From Desulfamplus magnetovallimortis (lineage in GTDB: Bacteria > Desulfobacterota > Desulfobacteria > Desulfobacterales > Desulfobacteraceae): 64,000 nucleotides of DNA. The DNA is taken from positions 255,438-319,437 of the forward strand of contig NZ_LT828543.1 of the NCBI RefSeq assembly GCF_900170035.1, in the 5' to 3' direction. The notes below the pieces were generated by a model that was not told where the DNA came from, made no database searches, and saw only the letters and a program-made list of their open reading frames with translations. Of this stretch, positions 1-15,301 are shown piece after piece (positions within the stretch are counted from its first letter, which is position 1; the number at the start of each line of letters is the position of its first letter). Position numbers and translations under genes: made by a program.

Positions 1-2
1 AA

Positions 3-6890
<6,888 letters not shown>

Positions 6891-7033
6891 TGCTGATCTC
6901 GTTAAAAGTCGAAAATGCCAAAGCCACTATCAATATTTTGAGTTTGACAATGCTAAATAATAGATCTGGTTGATATAAAATGTGCCGTTATTTTCAACCC
7001 ATTCCTTAATTCTACTTTGTTAGCTTTAAAAAA

Positions 7034-7088
7034 GCTCTCAAAACTTTGGGTTCAGTATCAATTATGAATCTTAATAGTCTTTGAGAGC
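7034..7088. other. Inverted repeat downstream of the giant protein gene
   Basis: GCTCTCAAA (7034-7042) is repeated inverted at 7080-7088. No T-run follows it closely. The rest of 6891-7130 shows no gene. It may be a weak 3'-end hairpin of the adhesin mRNA. Confidence 0.3.
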
Positions 7089-7130
7089 AAATATTAAGAC
7101 AATCTACAGTTTCTCAACCTGTTTCTCAAA

Positions 7131-7168
7131 AAAAGACGGGGCTGCTTTATCCACAAGCCCCGTCTTTT
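7131..7168. terminator. Bidirectional intrinsic terminator between convergent genes
   Basis: The arms AAAAGACGGGGCT (7131-7143) and AGCCCCGTCTTTT (7156-7168) pair perfectly around a 12-base loop, with an A-run on the left and a T-run on the right. It lies between the giant protein gene and slyD, which converge, so it can end both transcripts. Confidence 0.85.
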
Positions 7169-7221
7169 CCGAACGCATAGTTTCAACTATCAAATATTAA
7201 GTCACGTTATTCTTTAGATGT

Positions 7222-7764
7222 TCAACACCCGCATCCGCAACTTCCTTTTGAATCAGAACCACAATCGTGTTTATCAGGCCCGCAATCGTGGGAATGAGAG
7301 CCACATCCGCAACCGTGGGCCTGGGGTGGCTCTAAGCCTGTTTCCCTGATGGTAATATCAAATGTCAGGGTTTCACCTGCCAGGAAATGATTTAGATCCA
7401 TTTTTACGGATTCTTCACCGATTTCAGCAACTGTTGCCGGAACCGGTCGCCCTTCAGGATCCTGAAGCTGCAACATCATACCCAATGCTAATGGAATATC
7501 TTCGGGAATATGCTGCCTTGCAAGTTCCACAAAAGCATCTTCGTTTCTCACTCCATAGCCCTCTTCCGGTGGAATATTAACTGTCTTTGATTCCCCTTTT
7601 TTCATTCCAATCACTGCTGAATCAAATCCTCTTATCAGCATCCCCGATCCCACGGTAAATGTCAAAGGAGCCTTGCCTTCAGATGAATCAAAGACTTTTC
7701 CATTTTCAAGCTTGCCTGTGTAGTCAACGGAAATGGTATCCCCTGCATTAATTACGTCAGTCAT
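7222..7764 (-). CDS. slyD: FKBP-type peptidyl-prolyl isomerase, SlyD-like
   Basis: 180 residues from ATG 7764, which is preceded by GAAAGGG at good spacing. The frame stays open further upstream, but that stretch runs through a terminator hairpin and does not look like protein. The N-terminal half is an FKBP domain (VDYTGKLENGKVFDSS, then GSGMLIRGFDSAVIGMKKGE) interrupted by the SlyD insert-in-flap domain (PPEEGYG to about residue 130). The C-terminus is a His/Cys-rich tail (HGCGCGSHSHDCG, ending SCGCGC) that in this family binds nickel and other divalent metals. Role: cytoplasmic prolyl isomerase, chaperone and metal donor. It is a single gene with its own leader containing a promoter and a terminator. 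Confidence 0.93.
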   Translation of the reverse strand: MTDVINAGDTISVDYTGKLENGKVFDSSEGKAPLTFTVGSGMLIRGFDSAVIGMKKGESKTVNIPPEEGYGVRNEDAFVELARQHIPEDIPLALGMMLQLQDPEGRPVPATVAEIGEESVKMDLNHFLAGETLTFDITIRETGLEPPQAHGCGCGSHSHDCGPDKHDCGSDSKGSCGCGC

Positions 7765-7860
7765 ATTAAAAACCCTTTCAGAACCTATATATGCAGCCGG
7801 TTCTGATATCCGGCCGAATCCCCTTGTAAAAACGGCTTGAGGAAAATTCTGCCGGTCATT

Positions 7861-7887
7861 AAAAAAAAAGCCCGATTCCGGCGGGCT
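7861..7887 (-). terminator. Intrinsic terminator inside the slyD leader (possible attenuator)
   Basis: Read on the minus strand, AGCCCG...CGGGCT (stem at 7882-7887 and 7869-7874) is followed by nine T (7861-7869). It lies about 100 bp upstream of the slyD start and directly downstream of a good minus-strand promoter. Confidence 0.7.
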
Positions 7888-7904
7888 GAAAAAGACCAAT
7901 TTTT

Positions 7905-7933
7905 AATATAAGAATAATTTTCGGATTGTCCAA
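7905..7933 (-). promoter_or_regulatory. Sigma-70-type promoter for the slyD leader
   Basis: On the minus strand, TTGGAC (7933-7928), a 17-bp spacer, then TATATT (7910-7905). The start point would fall near 7898, only about 10 nt before the terminator hairpin. Confidence 0.6.
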
Positions 7934-7975
7934 CACGTAATTTTTAATGAATTGTCAGCATGACAACAAAACATG

Positions 7976-8010
7976 TTCTAAAATACTTTCTGGATGATAT
8001 GAAGGATGCC
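7976..8010. repeat. Solo right end of MITE family 1
   Basis: TACTTTCTGGATGATATGAA followed by GGATGCC matches the right end of the complete copies at 48531-48688 and 58337-58442. No left end is recognisable, so it is a truncated relic. The rest of 7934-8214 holds no gene that I can support. Confidence 0.6.
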
Positions 8011-8153
8011 ATAATATCTTACAATTATTGGTAGTGTCCCAAACCTGTGGATAACTCTCTGCCAATGTTTATCGGGAGAGAGGTGCCCTTATCAGATCAA
8101 CGGCTTTGGAACACCACCTAAATATATTTACTGTTCAAACAAAAAAACAAATC

Positions 8154-8206
8154 ATCTAATATCTAATATATGCAATAATAACAAAAACATAAAACAAATA
8201 TTAGAT
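8154..8206. promoter_or_regulatory. Candidate MarR operator (inverted ATCTAATAT sites)
   Basis: ATCTAATAT occurs at 8154-8162 and 8161-8169, with its inverse ATATTAGAT at 8198-8206, ending just upstream of the -35 box of the marR promoter. MarR proteins usually bind such palindromes and repress themselves. The region is very AT-rich, so chance is possible. Confidence 0.35.
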
Positions 8207-8214
8207 TAAAATAG

Positions 8215-8243
8215 TTGACTTTTTACATAGAACACTATATTGT
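8215..8243 (+). promoter_or_regulatory. Sigma-70-type promoter of the marR/NAGGN genes
   Basis: TTGACT (8215-8220), a 17-bp spacer, TATTGT (8238-8243). It lies about 70 bp upstream of the MarR start codon. Confidence 0.65.
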
Positions 8244-8310
8244 TTGAATGTTTCCGGCAAACTTCTCTTTAAAAAGTGCTATTGAAACCTGAAAAATATA
8301 AGGGGCTACA

Positions 8311-8808
8311 TTGAATACAGAACGAACAGAACAGCGCTGCAGAGAACTTCTCGTATCTCTTCGGAAAATCATACAGGCCATTGATATTCATTCGAGAGAT
8401 TTGAATAAAAGCTTTGGGCTGACAGGTCCGCAACTTGTTGTATTACAGGAAATTTCTAATCATGGGCAGATTTCAATTACCCCGCTCTCCAAATGTACCA
8501 GTTTAAGCCAGGCAACTGTCACAGATATCACAAAGAGACTGGAAGCAAAAGGATATATTTCACGAAAACAGAGAAAAGATGACAAAAGGGCTGTTAGTCT
8601 TTTTCTGACAGAAGCAGGAGAAGAGATATTAAATGAGATGCCTCCGCCCTTGCAGGCAACATTCACCAAACGATTTTCCAAAATTGAAAATTGGGAACAG
8701 ATGATGATCTTAAGTGCATTTGAAAGAGTTGTCGCCCTTATGGCTGCCGATGAGCTTGACGCCTCCCCTATTCTGCTGACAGGGCCTATTCAAAAAACCT
8801 TAAAATAA
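8311..8808 (+). CDS. MarR-family transcriptional regulator next to NAGGN genes
   Basis: 165 residues from TTG 8311, with AAGGGG five bases upstream. The winged helix-turn-helix spans about residues 30-115: ISITPLSKCTSLSQATVTDI is the recognition region, followed by the wing KRLEAKGYISRKQRKDDKR. The helical ends form the dimer interface. In Pseudomonas a MarR gene likewise sits beside the peptidase/asnO/ngg set, so this is the likely local regulator of osmolyte synthesis. The ligand or signal is not visible. A promoter and a candidate operator lie just upstream. Confidence 0.85.
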   Translation: MNTERTEQRCRELLVSLRKIIQAIDIHSRDLNKSFGLTGPQLVVLQEISNHGQISITPLSKCTSLSQATVTDITKRLEAKGYISRKQRKDDKRAVSLFLTEAGEEILNEMPPPLQATFTKRFSKIENWEQMMILSAFERVVALMAADELDASPILLTGPIQKTLK

Positions 8809-8819
8809 CAATAATATTA

Positions 8820-8924
8820 GGCATCCTTCATATGAACCAACAGTACTTTACACATTTTTGTGAGAGATTCCCACCACTCAGCGCTTTCTCTCAGGAAAGT
8901 GTAAACTGGGAAATGAAGCATGCC
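8820..8924. mobile_element. MITE family 1 copy with perfect 8-bp target duplication
   Basis: 105 bp beginning GGCATCCTTCAT and ending ATGAAGCATGCC, with inner inverted motifs TTTACAC and GTGTAAA. TAATATTA flanks it exactly on both sides (8812-8819 and 8925-8932). It sits between marR and the M42 peptidase gene. Its last bases supply an in-frame ATG at 8920. Confidence 0.85.
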
Positions 8925-8967
8925 TAATATTATCATAAAAACAATAAAAGTCAGGAAACATCTTGAT

Positions 8968-10086
8968 ATGAATGAATCTTATCTAAAGGAGAAATTGCTT
9001 TCCCTGCTCCAGATTCCAAGCCCTTCAGGTTACACGGATCAAATCGTACACCATGTATGCAGAGAGCTTGAGTCCCTTGATATTTCCTATAACGTTACCC
9101 GAAGAGGAGCGATCAGGGCAACTATTCCAGGAAAGAGCAGCACCCTTGATCGGGCAGTTTGTGTCCATCTGGACACCCTTGGTGCCATGATATCCAGGCT
9201 TAAATCCAATGGAAGGCTGGCAATAATGCCCATCGGCACCTGGTCAAGCAGGTTTGCAGAAGGTGCTCGGGTAACCATTTTCACACAGGAAAAAAAATAC
9301 CGTGGTACCATCCTTCCTCTAAAAGCATCAGGTCATGTTTATAACGATGAAATAGACACACAACCGGTGTCATGGAAGCAGGTCGAAGTAAGGGTGGATG
9401 CCCATTGTTATAACAAATCTGATCTGGAACGGTGCGGCTTTGAAATAGGGGATTATATTGCAATTGATCCCTGCCCGGAAATTGACGTCACCGGCTACAT
9501 CAATTCCCGTCATCTGGATAACAAGGCAGGTGCTGCAGTTCTTCTTTGTGTTGCCAGAAAAATTATTGAAACCAACATAAAACCACCGGTGGACTGCCAT
9601 CTGCTTTTTACCATAAACGAAGAGCTGGGTACCGGAGCAAATGCTGTATTGTATAATGATATTACAGAAATGGTGGTTATAGACAGTGCCATGACCGCGC
9701 CAAATCAGAACTCCACAGAACAGGATACAACTCTTGTAATGATGGATCAGGCAGGGCCCTTTGATTATCATCTGAACAAAAAACTGGCAAAGCTTTGTAA
9801 AGAGAACAACATCGGCTTCAAAAAGGATATCTTTGAATTTTACCGTTCAGACTCAGCCTCTGCCATAGAGGCAGGCAGTGATATCCGCACAGCCCTTGTT
9901 GGCTTTGGAGTTGATGCCTCCCACGGATATGAGCGAACCCATATATCCTCATTGGTAAACACAGGCAAACTAATATTAACTTATATTGAAAGTGAACCAA
10001 CATTTAAAAGGGATGAAAAACAGATGGGCACCATAAAAGGATTCCCCCATCAGCCCACCAGGGCACCAATAAATATTGAAACCTGA
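8968..10086 (+). CDS. M42-family metallopeptidase of the NAGGN osmolyte system
   Basis: 372 residues from ATG 8968 (AGGA at 8953). An in-frame ATG at 8920 would add 16 residues, but it lies inside a MITE, so the later start is preferred. M42/M20-type metal ligands are recognisable: VCVHLDTLGA, SRHLDNKAGAAVL, TINEELGTGAN, MVVIDSAM and DASHGYERTH. The usual dinuclear-metal aminopeptidase fold is expected. It precedes asnO and ngg in one direction, the arrangement of the NAGGN cluster in Pseudomonas and other bacteria. Its job there is probably turnover or trimming of the dipeptide osmolyte or a precursor; that role is inferred from context. Confidence 0.85.
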   Translation: MNESYLKEKLLSLLQIPSPSGYTDQIVHHVCRELESLDISYNVTRRGAIRATIPGKSSTLDRAVCVHLDTLGAMISRLKSNGRLAIMPIGTWSSRFAEGARVTIFTQEKKYRGTILPLKASGHVYNDEIDTQPVSWKQVEVRVDAHCYNKSDLERCGFEIGDYIAIDPCPEIDVTGYINSRHLDNKAGAAVLLCVARKIIETNIKPPVDCHLLFTINEELGTGANAVLYNDITEMVVIDSAMTAPNQNSTEQDTTLVMMDQAGPFDYHLNKKLAKLCKENNIGFKKDIFEFYRSDSASAIEAGSDIRTALVGFGVDASHGYERTHISSLVNTGKLILTYIESEPTFKRDEKQMGTIKGFPHQPTRAPINIET

Positions 10087-10130
10087 TAACTTGTAGGTAA
10101 CAAAACTAAGAATAAAAAAAAGGTGTAAAA

Positions 10131-11903
10131 ATGTGCGGTATATGCGGAGAAATTTTCATTGATAATCACCCGGTTTCCCTTGAATCTGTAAAAAAAATGA
10201 AACAGGTCATGGAAAAAAGAGGGCCTGACAGTGACGGTCTCCATAAAGAAGATTCAATTGTATTTGGGCACAGGCGGCTGAAAATTATTGATCTTAGCGA
10301 AAAATCCAGCCAACCCATGATAGACAGAGAACTTGGCCTATCCATTGTTTTCAATGGTGCCATCTATAACTACCCTGAACTGCGAAAAGTTCTTCAGGAA
10401 AAGGGATATAATTTTACATCCACTGGAGATACGGAAGTTATTTTAAAAGCCTACCATGCCTGGGGAGAGTCATGCGTTAAAAAATTCAACGGCATGTTCG
10501 CCTTTGCCATCTACAACAATAAAGATAAATCTGTATTCCTGGCACGGGACAGGCTCGGCATAAAGCCCCTTTACCATGCCAGGACACCAAATTCCATCCT
10601 GTTTGCTTCCTCTTTGCCAGCCATTGTGGCAACTGATAAAGTTGATTCTGAGATTTCTCCTGAAGCACTTCACTACTACCTGACCTTTCATGCCGTGGTA
10701 CCTGCCCCCAAAACCCTTATAAAAGGTATCGAAAAACTACCACCGGCAACCTGCATGAAAATCGACAAAGATGGTGGCATAAAAGAGAGCCGCTACTGGC
10801 AACTCTCATTTCACAGGGATGCTGAAGAGAAAAAATATAGCTTTGATGACTGGAAAGAGCAGGTAGTTGAAGGCTTTAAACAAGCGGTAAGACGTCGCCT
10901 TGTGGCTGACGTTCCTGTGGGAGTGCTCCTTTCCGGTGGGCTGGACTCAAGCCTTGTGGTGGGGCTTTTGGCTCAATCTGGTCAAAAAAATCTGAAAACC
11001 TTCTCAATAGGCTTTGAGAGCGTGGGAGGCGAAAAGGGTGATGAGTTTCAATATTCGGATATTGTTGCCGATTATTTTGCCACAGATCACAATAAAATTG
11101 AAGTGGATGCAAGACAGGTTCTGCCCAATATGGAAGCGTGTGTAAAAGCAATGAGTGAACCCATGGTCAGCCATGACTGCATTGGTTTCTATCTTTTGAG
11201 TCGGGAAGTGGCAAAACATGTTAAAGTTGTGCAGAGCGGGCAGGGAGCCGATGAGATTTTTGCCGGCTATCACTGGTATCCTCCCATGATGGAAAGCCAC
11301 AATCCTGTAGAAGATTACAGAAAGGTTTTTGGTGACAGAAGCCACGAAGAGTTTCTAAATATCGTTTCTGAAGCCTACAGAGGAGATGATTATAGCACCA
11401 CCTTTATTTCAAACCATTTTGCTCTCCCAGGTGCAAAATCAGCCATTGATAAAACCCTTAGAATGGACTCAACCATTATGTTGGTGGACGATCCTGTGAA
11501 ACGTGTTGATAACATGACCATGGCCTGGAGTCTTGAGGCCAGGGTTCCTTTTCTGGATCATGAATTTGTGGAGCTGTCGGCAAAAATACCATCACACCAT
11601 AAAGTGAGCCATGGCGGAAAACATATCCTCAAAGAGGCGGCAAGAAGAGTTATCCCCAATGAAGTCATTGATCGCCCAAAGGGCTATTTTCCTGTGCCGG
11701 CATTGAAATATCTACAGGGAGAATACCTTGATTTTGTAAAGGAGATTGTTTCGTCACAAGAAGCCAGAAAAAGGGGAATTATAAAGAAAAGCTACATTGA
11801 CAGGCTCCTGGATGCCCCACAGGAACACATAACACCTTTGAAAGGTTCCAAGCTGTGGCAAATTGCTTTACTTGAATACTGGCTGCAACTGAACAGCCTG
11901 TAA
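10131..11903 (+). CDS. asnO: N-acetylglutaminylglutamine amidotransferase (asparagine synthase-like)
   Basis: 590 residues from ATG 10131 (AAGGTG upstream). It starts MCGICGE, so Cys2 is the N-terminal nucleophile of a class II glutamine amidotransferase domain (about residues 2-200, with GHRRLKIIDLS and FNGAIYNY). The asparagine-synthase ATP-pyrophosphatase domain follows, with the PP-loop LLSGGLDSS near residue 268. In the NAGGN pathway this enzyme amidates N-acetylglutaminylglutamine to the final uncharged osmolyte. Its place directly before ngg (11-bp gap) separates it from housekeeping AsnB. Assignment rests on family features plus this pairing. Confidence 0.9.
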   Translation: MCGICGEIFIDNHPVSLESVKKMKQVMEKRGPDSDGLHKEDSIVFGHRRLKIIDLSEKSSQPMIDRELGLSIVFNGAIYNYPELRKVLQEKGYNFTSTGDTEVILKAYHAWGESCVKKFNGMFAFAIYNNKDKSVFLARDRLGIKPLYHARTPNSILFASSLPAIVATDKVDSEISPEALHYYLTFHAVVPAPKTLIKGIEKLPPATCMKIDKDGGIKESRYWQLSFHRDAEEKKYSFDDWKEQVVEGFKQAVRRRLVADVPVGVLLSGGLDSSLVVGLLAQSGQKNLKTFSIGFESVGGEKGDEFQYSDIVADYFATDHNKIEVDARQVLPNMEACVKAMSEPMVSHDCIGFYLLSREVAKHVKVVQSGQGADEIFAGYHWYPPMMESHNPVEDYRKVFGDRSHEEFLNIVSEAYRGDDYSTTFISNHFALPGAKSAIDKTLRMDSTIMLVDDPVKRVDNMTMAWSLEARVPFLDHEFVELSAKIPSHHKVSHGGKHILKEAARRVIPNEVIDRPKGYFPVPALKYLQGEYLDFVKEIVSSQEARKRGIIKKSYIDRLLDAPQEHITPLKGSKLWQIALLEYWLQLNSL

Positions 11904-11914
11904 AGGAGGCTCCC

Positions 11915-13672
11915 ATGAAAAATGCCCGCTCCAAATACAGAATGGAAAAAAACTATGGTCAATCTCTTAGAAACTGGGAACGTATAGACACACCTGAGAC
12001 ACGCTGCATGAAGTCCAATGCATGGGTTGAGATGGGGTGGGGACGCCTGGTGTTTGCCCATACCTTTGACTCCAACCAAAAAATCGTGGAAGCAATGTGT
12101 TCACAGGGGTATGACACCAGAGACATTGCCCTTTATATCATTGACCCCCATGTGGTTATGGCTCTTGCACCGGATAAGCTCTTTCTTGATCCATCCCATA
12201 CATTCAGAATGTGGTCACATGATTACAGACCAAGTAAAAACGTTTCAGATCTCTTTTCCATCCGTCGCCTCTCCACCATCAATGAAGCAGAAGAGACCAA
12301 CCGCATCTATAGTACCTGCCACATGAAGGGAGCTGATCCTGATTTTATCCTGGATAACCGCGCTGAAAAAAAGAGAACTTATCTTGTGGCGAAAACCAAC
12401 TCTGATAATAAAATCGTTGGAACGGTAACAGGTGTAGATCATGTCAGGGCCTTTGATGATCCCGAAAACGGCGCAAGTCTGTGGTCACTTGCTGTTGATC
12501 CCCAGACAGATATTCCAGGTATAGGAATTTCTCTTGTTCGTCATCTTCTGGAGCACTATTTTACAAAAGGACGGGCATTTGTGGATATCTCAGTTATGCA
12601 TGATAACCGGAACGCAATCAAGCTCTATGAAAAACTTGGATTTCAAAGAATTCCGGCCTTTTGTATTAAACGAAAAAATCCCATTAATGAACATCTCTTT
12701 GTTCCGCAATCAGAATCAAATCTGAATCCTTACGCAAGAATTATTGTGGATGAAGCCAGAAAAAGAGGTATATCCACTGATATTCTGGACGAAGAGACAG
12801 CTCTTTTTAACCTTACACTGGGGTGTAAGTCCATTACATGCAGAGAATCTCTTTCTGAAATGACCACAGCAGTTGCCATGACCAAATGCGATAATAAACG
12901 CCTGACCCATGATATTGTAAAAAAAGCCGGAATCAGCCTTCCACGCCAGTGCCTTCATACCAACCATGAAGCTGATCTTGAATTCATGCAAAAAGTAAAA
13001 CGCGTTGTGGTAAAACCGGTAAGAGGGGAGCAGGGAGAGGGGATAAGTGTCGATATTTCCGAGGAAAATGAGTTAAAAAAGGCGATCAAGGAGGCTTTAA
13101 AAATTTGTTCTGAAGTTGCCCTTGAGGAGTATATTGAAGGGGATGATCTTCGTATCATTGTAATTAACCAGGAGGTGGTTGCAGCAGCAGTAAGAAGGCC
13201 TCCTGCAATTACAGGAACAGGAGAACACACCATTGAAACACTCATCCAAAAATATAACCGAAGAAGAATGGCAGCCACACATGGAGAGAGTCAAATTCCA
13301 ATGGACAGTGAGACATTGCGATGCATCAAAACTAAAGGGTATGAATACTGTGACATTCTCCCCAACGGTGAAGTTCTGGTGGTAAGAAAAACCGCTAACC
13401 TTCACACCGGAGGAACCATTCACGATGTCACCGGCAGATTGTCGGAACATCTTAGACATGTTGCAGTCAAGGCAGCAGACGCACTTGATATTCCGGTAAC
13501 AGGACTTGATTTGATAGTAAAGGATGTGGAAGGGCATGAATATGTATTTATTGAGGCCAATGAACGCCCCGGCCTTGCCAACCATGAACCCCAGCCCACG
13601 GCTGAAAAGTTCATTGATTTTCTTTTTCCTGAAACCGCTTTATCCAGAGATATGACAATTAATAAAGATTAG
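11915..13672 (+). CDS. ngg: N-acetylglutaminylglutamine synthetase (GNAT + ATP-grasp)
   Basis: 585 residues from ATG 11915 with a strong AGGAGG. The N-terminal half contains a GNAT acetyltransferase (about 110-245; LWSLAVDPQTDIPGIGISLV, then NAIKLYEKLGFQRIP). The C-terminal half is a cyanophycin-synthetase/glutathione-type ATP-grasp (about 300-575; RVVVKPVRGEQGEGISV, EEYIEGDDLRIIVI, EANERPGLANHEP). The two-domain protein acetylates glutamine and ligates a second glutamine, making the dipeptide that AsnO amidates. It is the last gene of the osmolyte set. NAGGN accumulates in salt-stressed bacteria, matching the K+ uptake genes downstream. Confidence 0.92.
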   Translation: MKNARSKYRMEKNYGQSLRNWERIDTPETRCMKSNAWVEMGWGRLVFAHTFDSNQKIVEAMCSQGYDTRDIALYIIDPHVVMALAPDKLFLDPSHTFRMWSHDYRPSKNVSDLFSIRRLSTINEAEETNRIYSTCHMKGADPDFILDNRAEKKRTYLVAKTNSDNKIVGTVTGVDHVRAFDDPENGASLWSLAVDPQTDIPGIGISLVRHLLEHYFTKGRAFVDISVMHDNRNAIKLYEKLGFQRIPAFCIKRKNPINEHLFVPQSESNLNPYARIIVDEARKRGISTDILDEETALFNLTLGCKSITCRESLSEMTTAVAMTKCDNKRLTHDIVKKAGISLPRQCLHTNHEADLEFMQKVKRVVVKPVRGEQGEGISVDISEENELKKAIKEALKICSEVALEEYIEGDDLRIIVINQEVVAAAVRRPPAITGTGEHTIETLIQKYNRRRMAATHGESQIPMDSETLRCIKTKGYEYCDILPNGEVLVVRKTANLHTGGTIHDVTGRLSEHLRHVAVKAADALDIPVTGLDLIVKDVEGHEYVFIEANERPGLANHEPQPTAEKFIDFLFPETALSRDMTINKD

Positions 13673-13786
13673 TTACTTAGGAATTGATTTTTAATAAATT
13701 TTCCGTTGTGACTGGTAGGGGCACGACAAAGAGAGACCTTACAAGAAAGTTATTTATCTGGAAATATATATCGGAGGAGATTTAAG

Positions 13787-15301
13787 ATTAAACCTATAAT
13801 ACAATCTATTCGATTTAAAATTTTTTTGGTGAGTCTATTGCCAATATTTGGTCTGATCGCAGCAGCTTTTCTCAATCATCAATATCTAAATATTCTGGGA
13901 AATAGTGCAGAACAAATTCTATCAAAAAATTATAAAAGTATCCGTGCTGCACAGGATATGAGAAAGTCTTTTGATGACTCCCGAACTCTTTTACTGGATC
14001 CACTTTCCGCGGGAAAACCTTTGAAGATCATCTCCGGCCAGATCATTGAAGATATTGCTTCAAATTTAATGGTTTGTGAAATGAACATTACAGAAAAAGG
14101 GGAGCTGGAATTAATTGATAGACTACATCAACTTTTTGATAAATACAAAATATTGAGAGAGGAACAAAGTGGTTCTGGTCAGGTTTGGGATAACCGCTTC
14201 TTGTCCATAACCACTGAGGTGATTAATAACATTGATGATCTGGTTGTATTGAATGAAAAAGCGATGGAGAGAGCCGAACACCAAACCCGAATCCTTGCAG
14301 ATCAGGCTCAGGCCAATGCCGCCTTTTTATTTGGCGTGGTCATTGCAGCGATGATTGGTCTCAATTATTTTTTTTCTTATCGAATCGCCAGACCCATTAT
14401 GGTTTTGGCTCACCAGCTTTCAAAAACCAGAGAGGGAAGTGGAATCTATCCCAAGATATCCTTGAAATCCAATGATGAAATAGGATTTCTTGCCCGTTCC
14501 TTCAATCAGCTCTTTAACAGGCTGGAACAGTATGATAATAACAGGGATTACATAATCTCTCAAGAAAAGGAGAAAGTCCGCCGTAGTGAGGAGGCAAAAG
14601 GAAAATTCATTGCAGATATTTCACATCAGCTCAAAACACCTATGACATCATTAAGCATGAGTCTTGGGCTGCTTAAAAGCAGAGGAGAAAAACTGGGCAT
14701 TGAAAAAAGAGATAAATTGCTGCTCACTGCATATAATGATTGTAAACGATTGAATGTATTGATTAACGAGCTGGTTGATATTTCAAGGCTTGAAATAATG
14801 TCCATGCCTCGCCCTAAAGAGACCCTTGATATTAAAATGGTGGTTGATGAATCATTATCCCCGTTGATTGATCAAGCTGAAAAAAAAGGGGTTCAGATAA
14901 AAAAGGAGATACCGGAAAAAATACCCCGGCTTACCATAGATTCGTTTCGATTTCCCTGGGTAATTACCAATTTGGTTGGTAATGCCCTGAGATATACATC
15001 TACCGGCGGACTTATAACTTTAAAGATTTTTCAAAAAGGCTCAAGGGTATATTTTCAGTGCAAAGATACTGGAGACGGCATAAAACCTGAAGTGCTGCCT
15101 CGGATTTTTGACCGGTTTACTCAATTCTCTGAACGGGGAAAGAGTGGGACGATCGGATTGGGTCTGGCAATTGTCAAGGATATCATTGATCAGCACGGTG
15201 GAGATATAACAGTGCAAAGTACACCTGGCAAAGGGACTGAATTTACTTTCTGGGTACCGGGTATAAAGGAGTCAAAAGATGAAGAAAGCATTGATCATTG
15301 A
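13787..15301 (+). CDS. KinB-like membrane sensor histidine kinase, probably with an ATT start
   Basis: 504 residues if translation starts at ATT 13787. GGAGGAGA (13773-13780) is ideally spaced for it, whereas TTG 13826 has no ribosome site and would remove the basic N-terminus before the first membrane helix. Order: TM1 (LLPIFGLIAAAF), a helical periplasmic sensor of about 145 residues with AEQILSKNYKSIRAAQDM, TM2 (about 180-205), HAMP, HisKA (ADISHQLKTPMTSL, His near 281), and HATPase_c (NLVGNALRY, DTGDGIKP, TIGLGLAI). The sensor resembles that of the kinase at 17009. It overlaps the next regulator by 23 bp, forming a KinB/AlgB-like pair. The signal is probably osmotic or envelope stress, by context only. 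Confidence 0.88.
   Translation: MKPIIQSIRFKIFLVSLLPIFGLIAAAFLNHQYLNILGNSAEQILSKNYKSIRAAQDMRKSFDDSRTLLLDPLSAGKPLKIISGQIIEDIASNLMVCEMNITEKGELELIDRLHQLFDKYKILREEQSGSGQVWDNRFLSITTEVINNIDDLVVLNEKAMERAEHQTRILADQAQANAAFLFGVVIAAMIGLNYFFSYRIARPIMVLAHQLSKTREGSGIYPKISLKSNDEIGFLARSFNQLFNRLEQYDNNRDYIISQEKEKVRRSEEAKGKFIADISHQLKTPMTSLSMSLGLLKSRGEKLGIEKRDKLLLTAYNDCKRLNVLINELVDISRLEIMSMPRPKETLDIKMVVDESLSPLIDQAEKKGVQIKKEIPEKIPRLTIDSFRFPWVITNLVGNALRYTSTGGLITLKIFQKGSRVYFQCKDTGDGIKPEVLPRIFDRFTQFSERGKSGTIGLGLAIVKDIIDQHGGDITVQSTPGKGTEFTFWVPGIKESKDEESIDH

Noticed and set aside
7765-7899. 45-residue N-terminal extension of SlyD from a TTG at 7899
   Set aside because: It runs through an intrinsic terminator hairpin; ATG 7764 has a good ribosome site and begins the FKBP domain.
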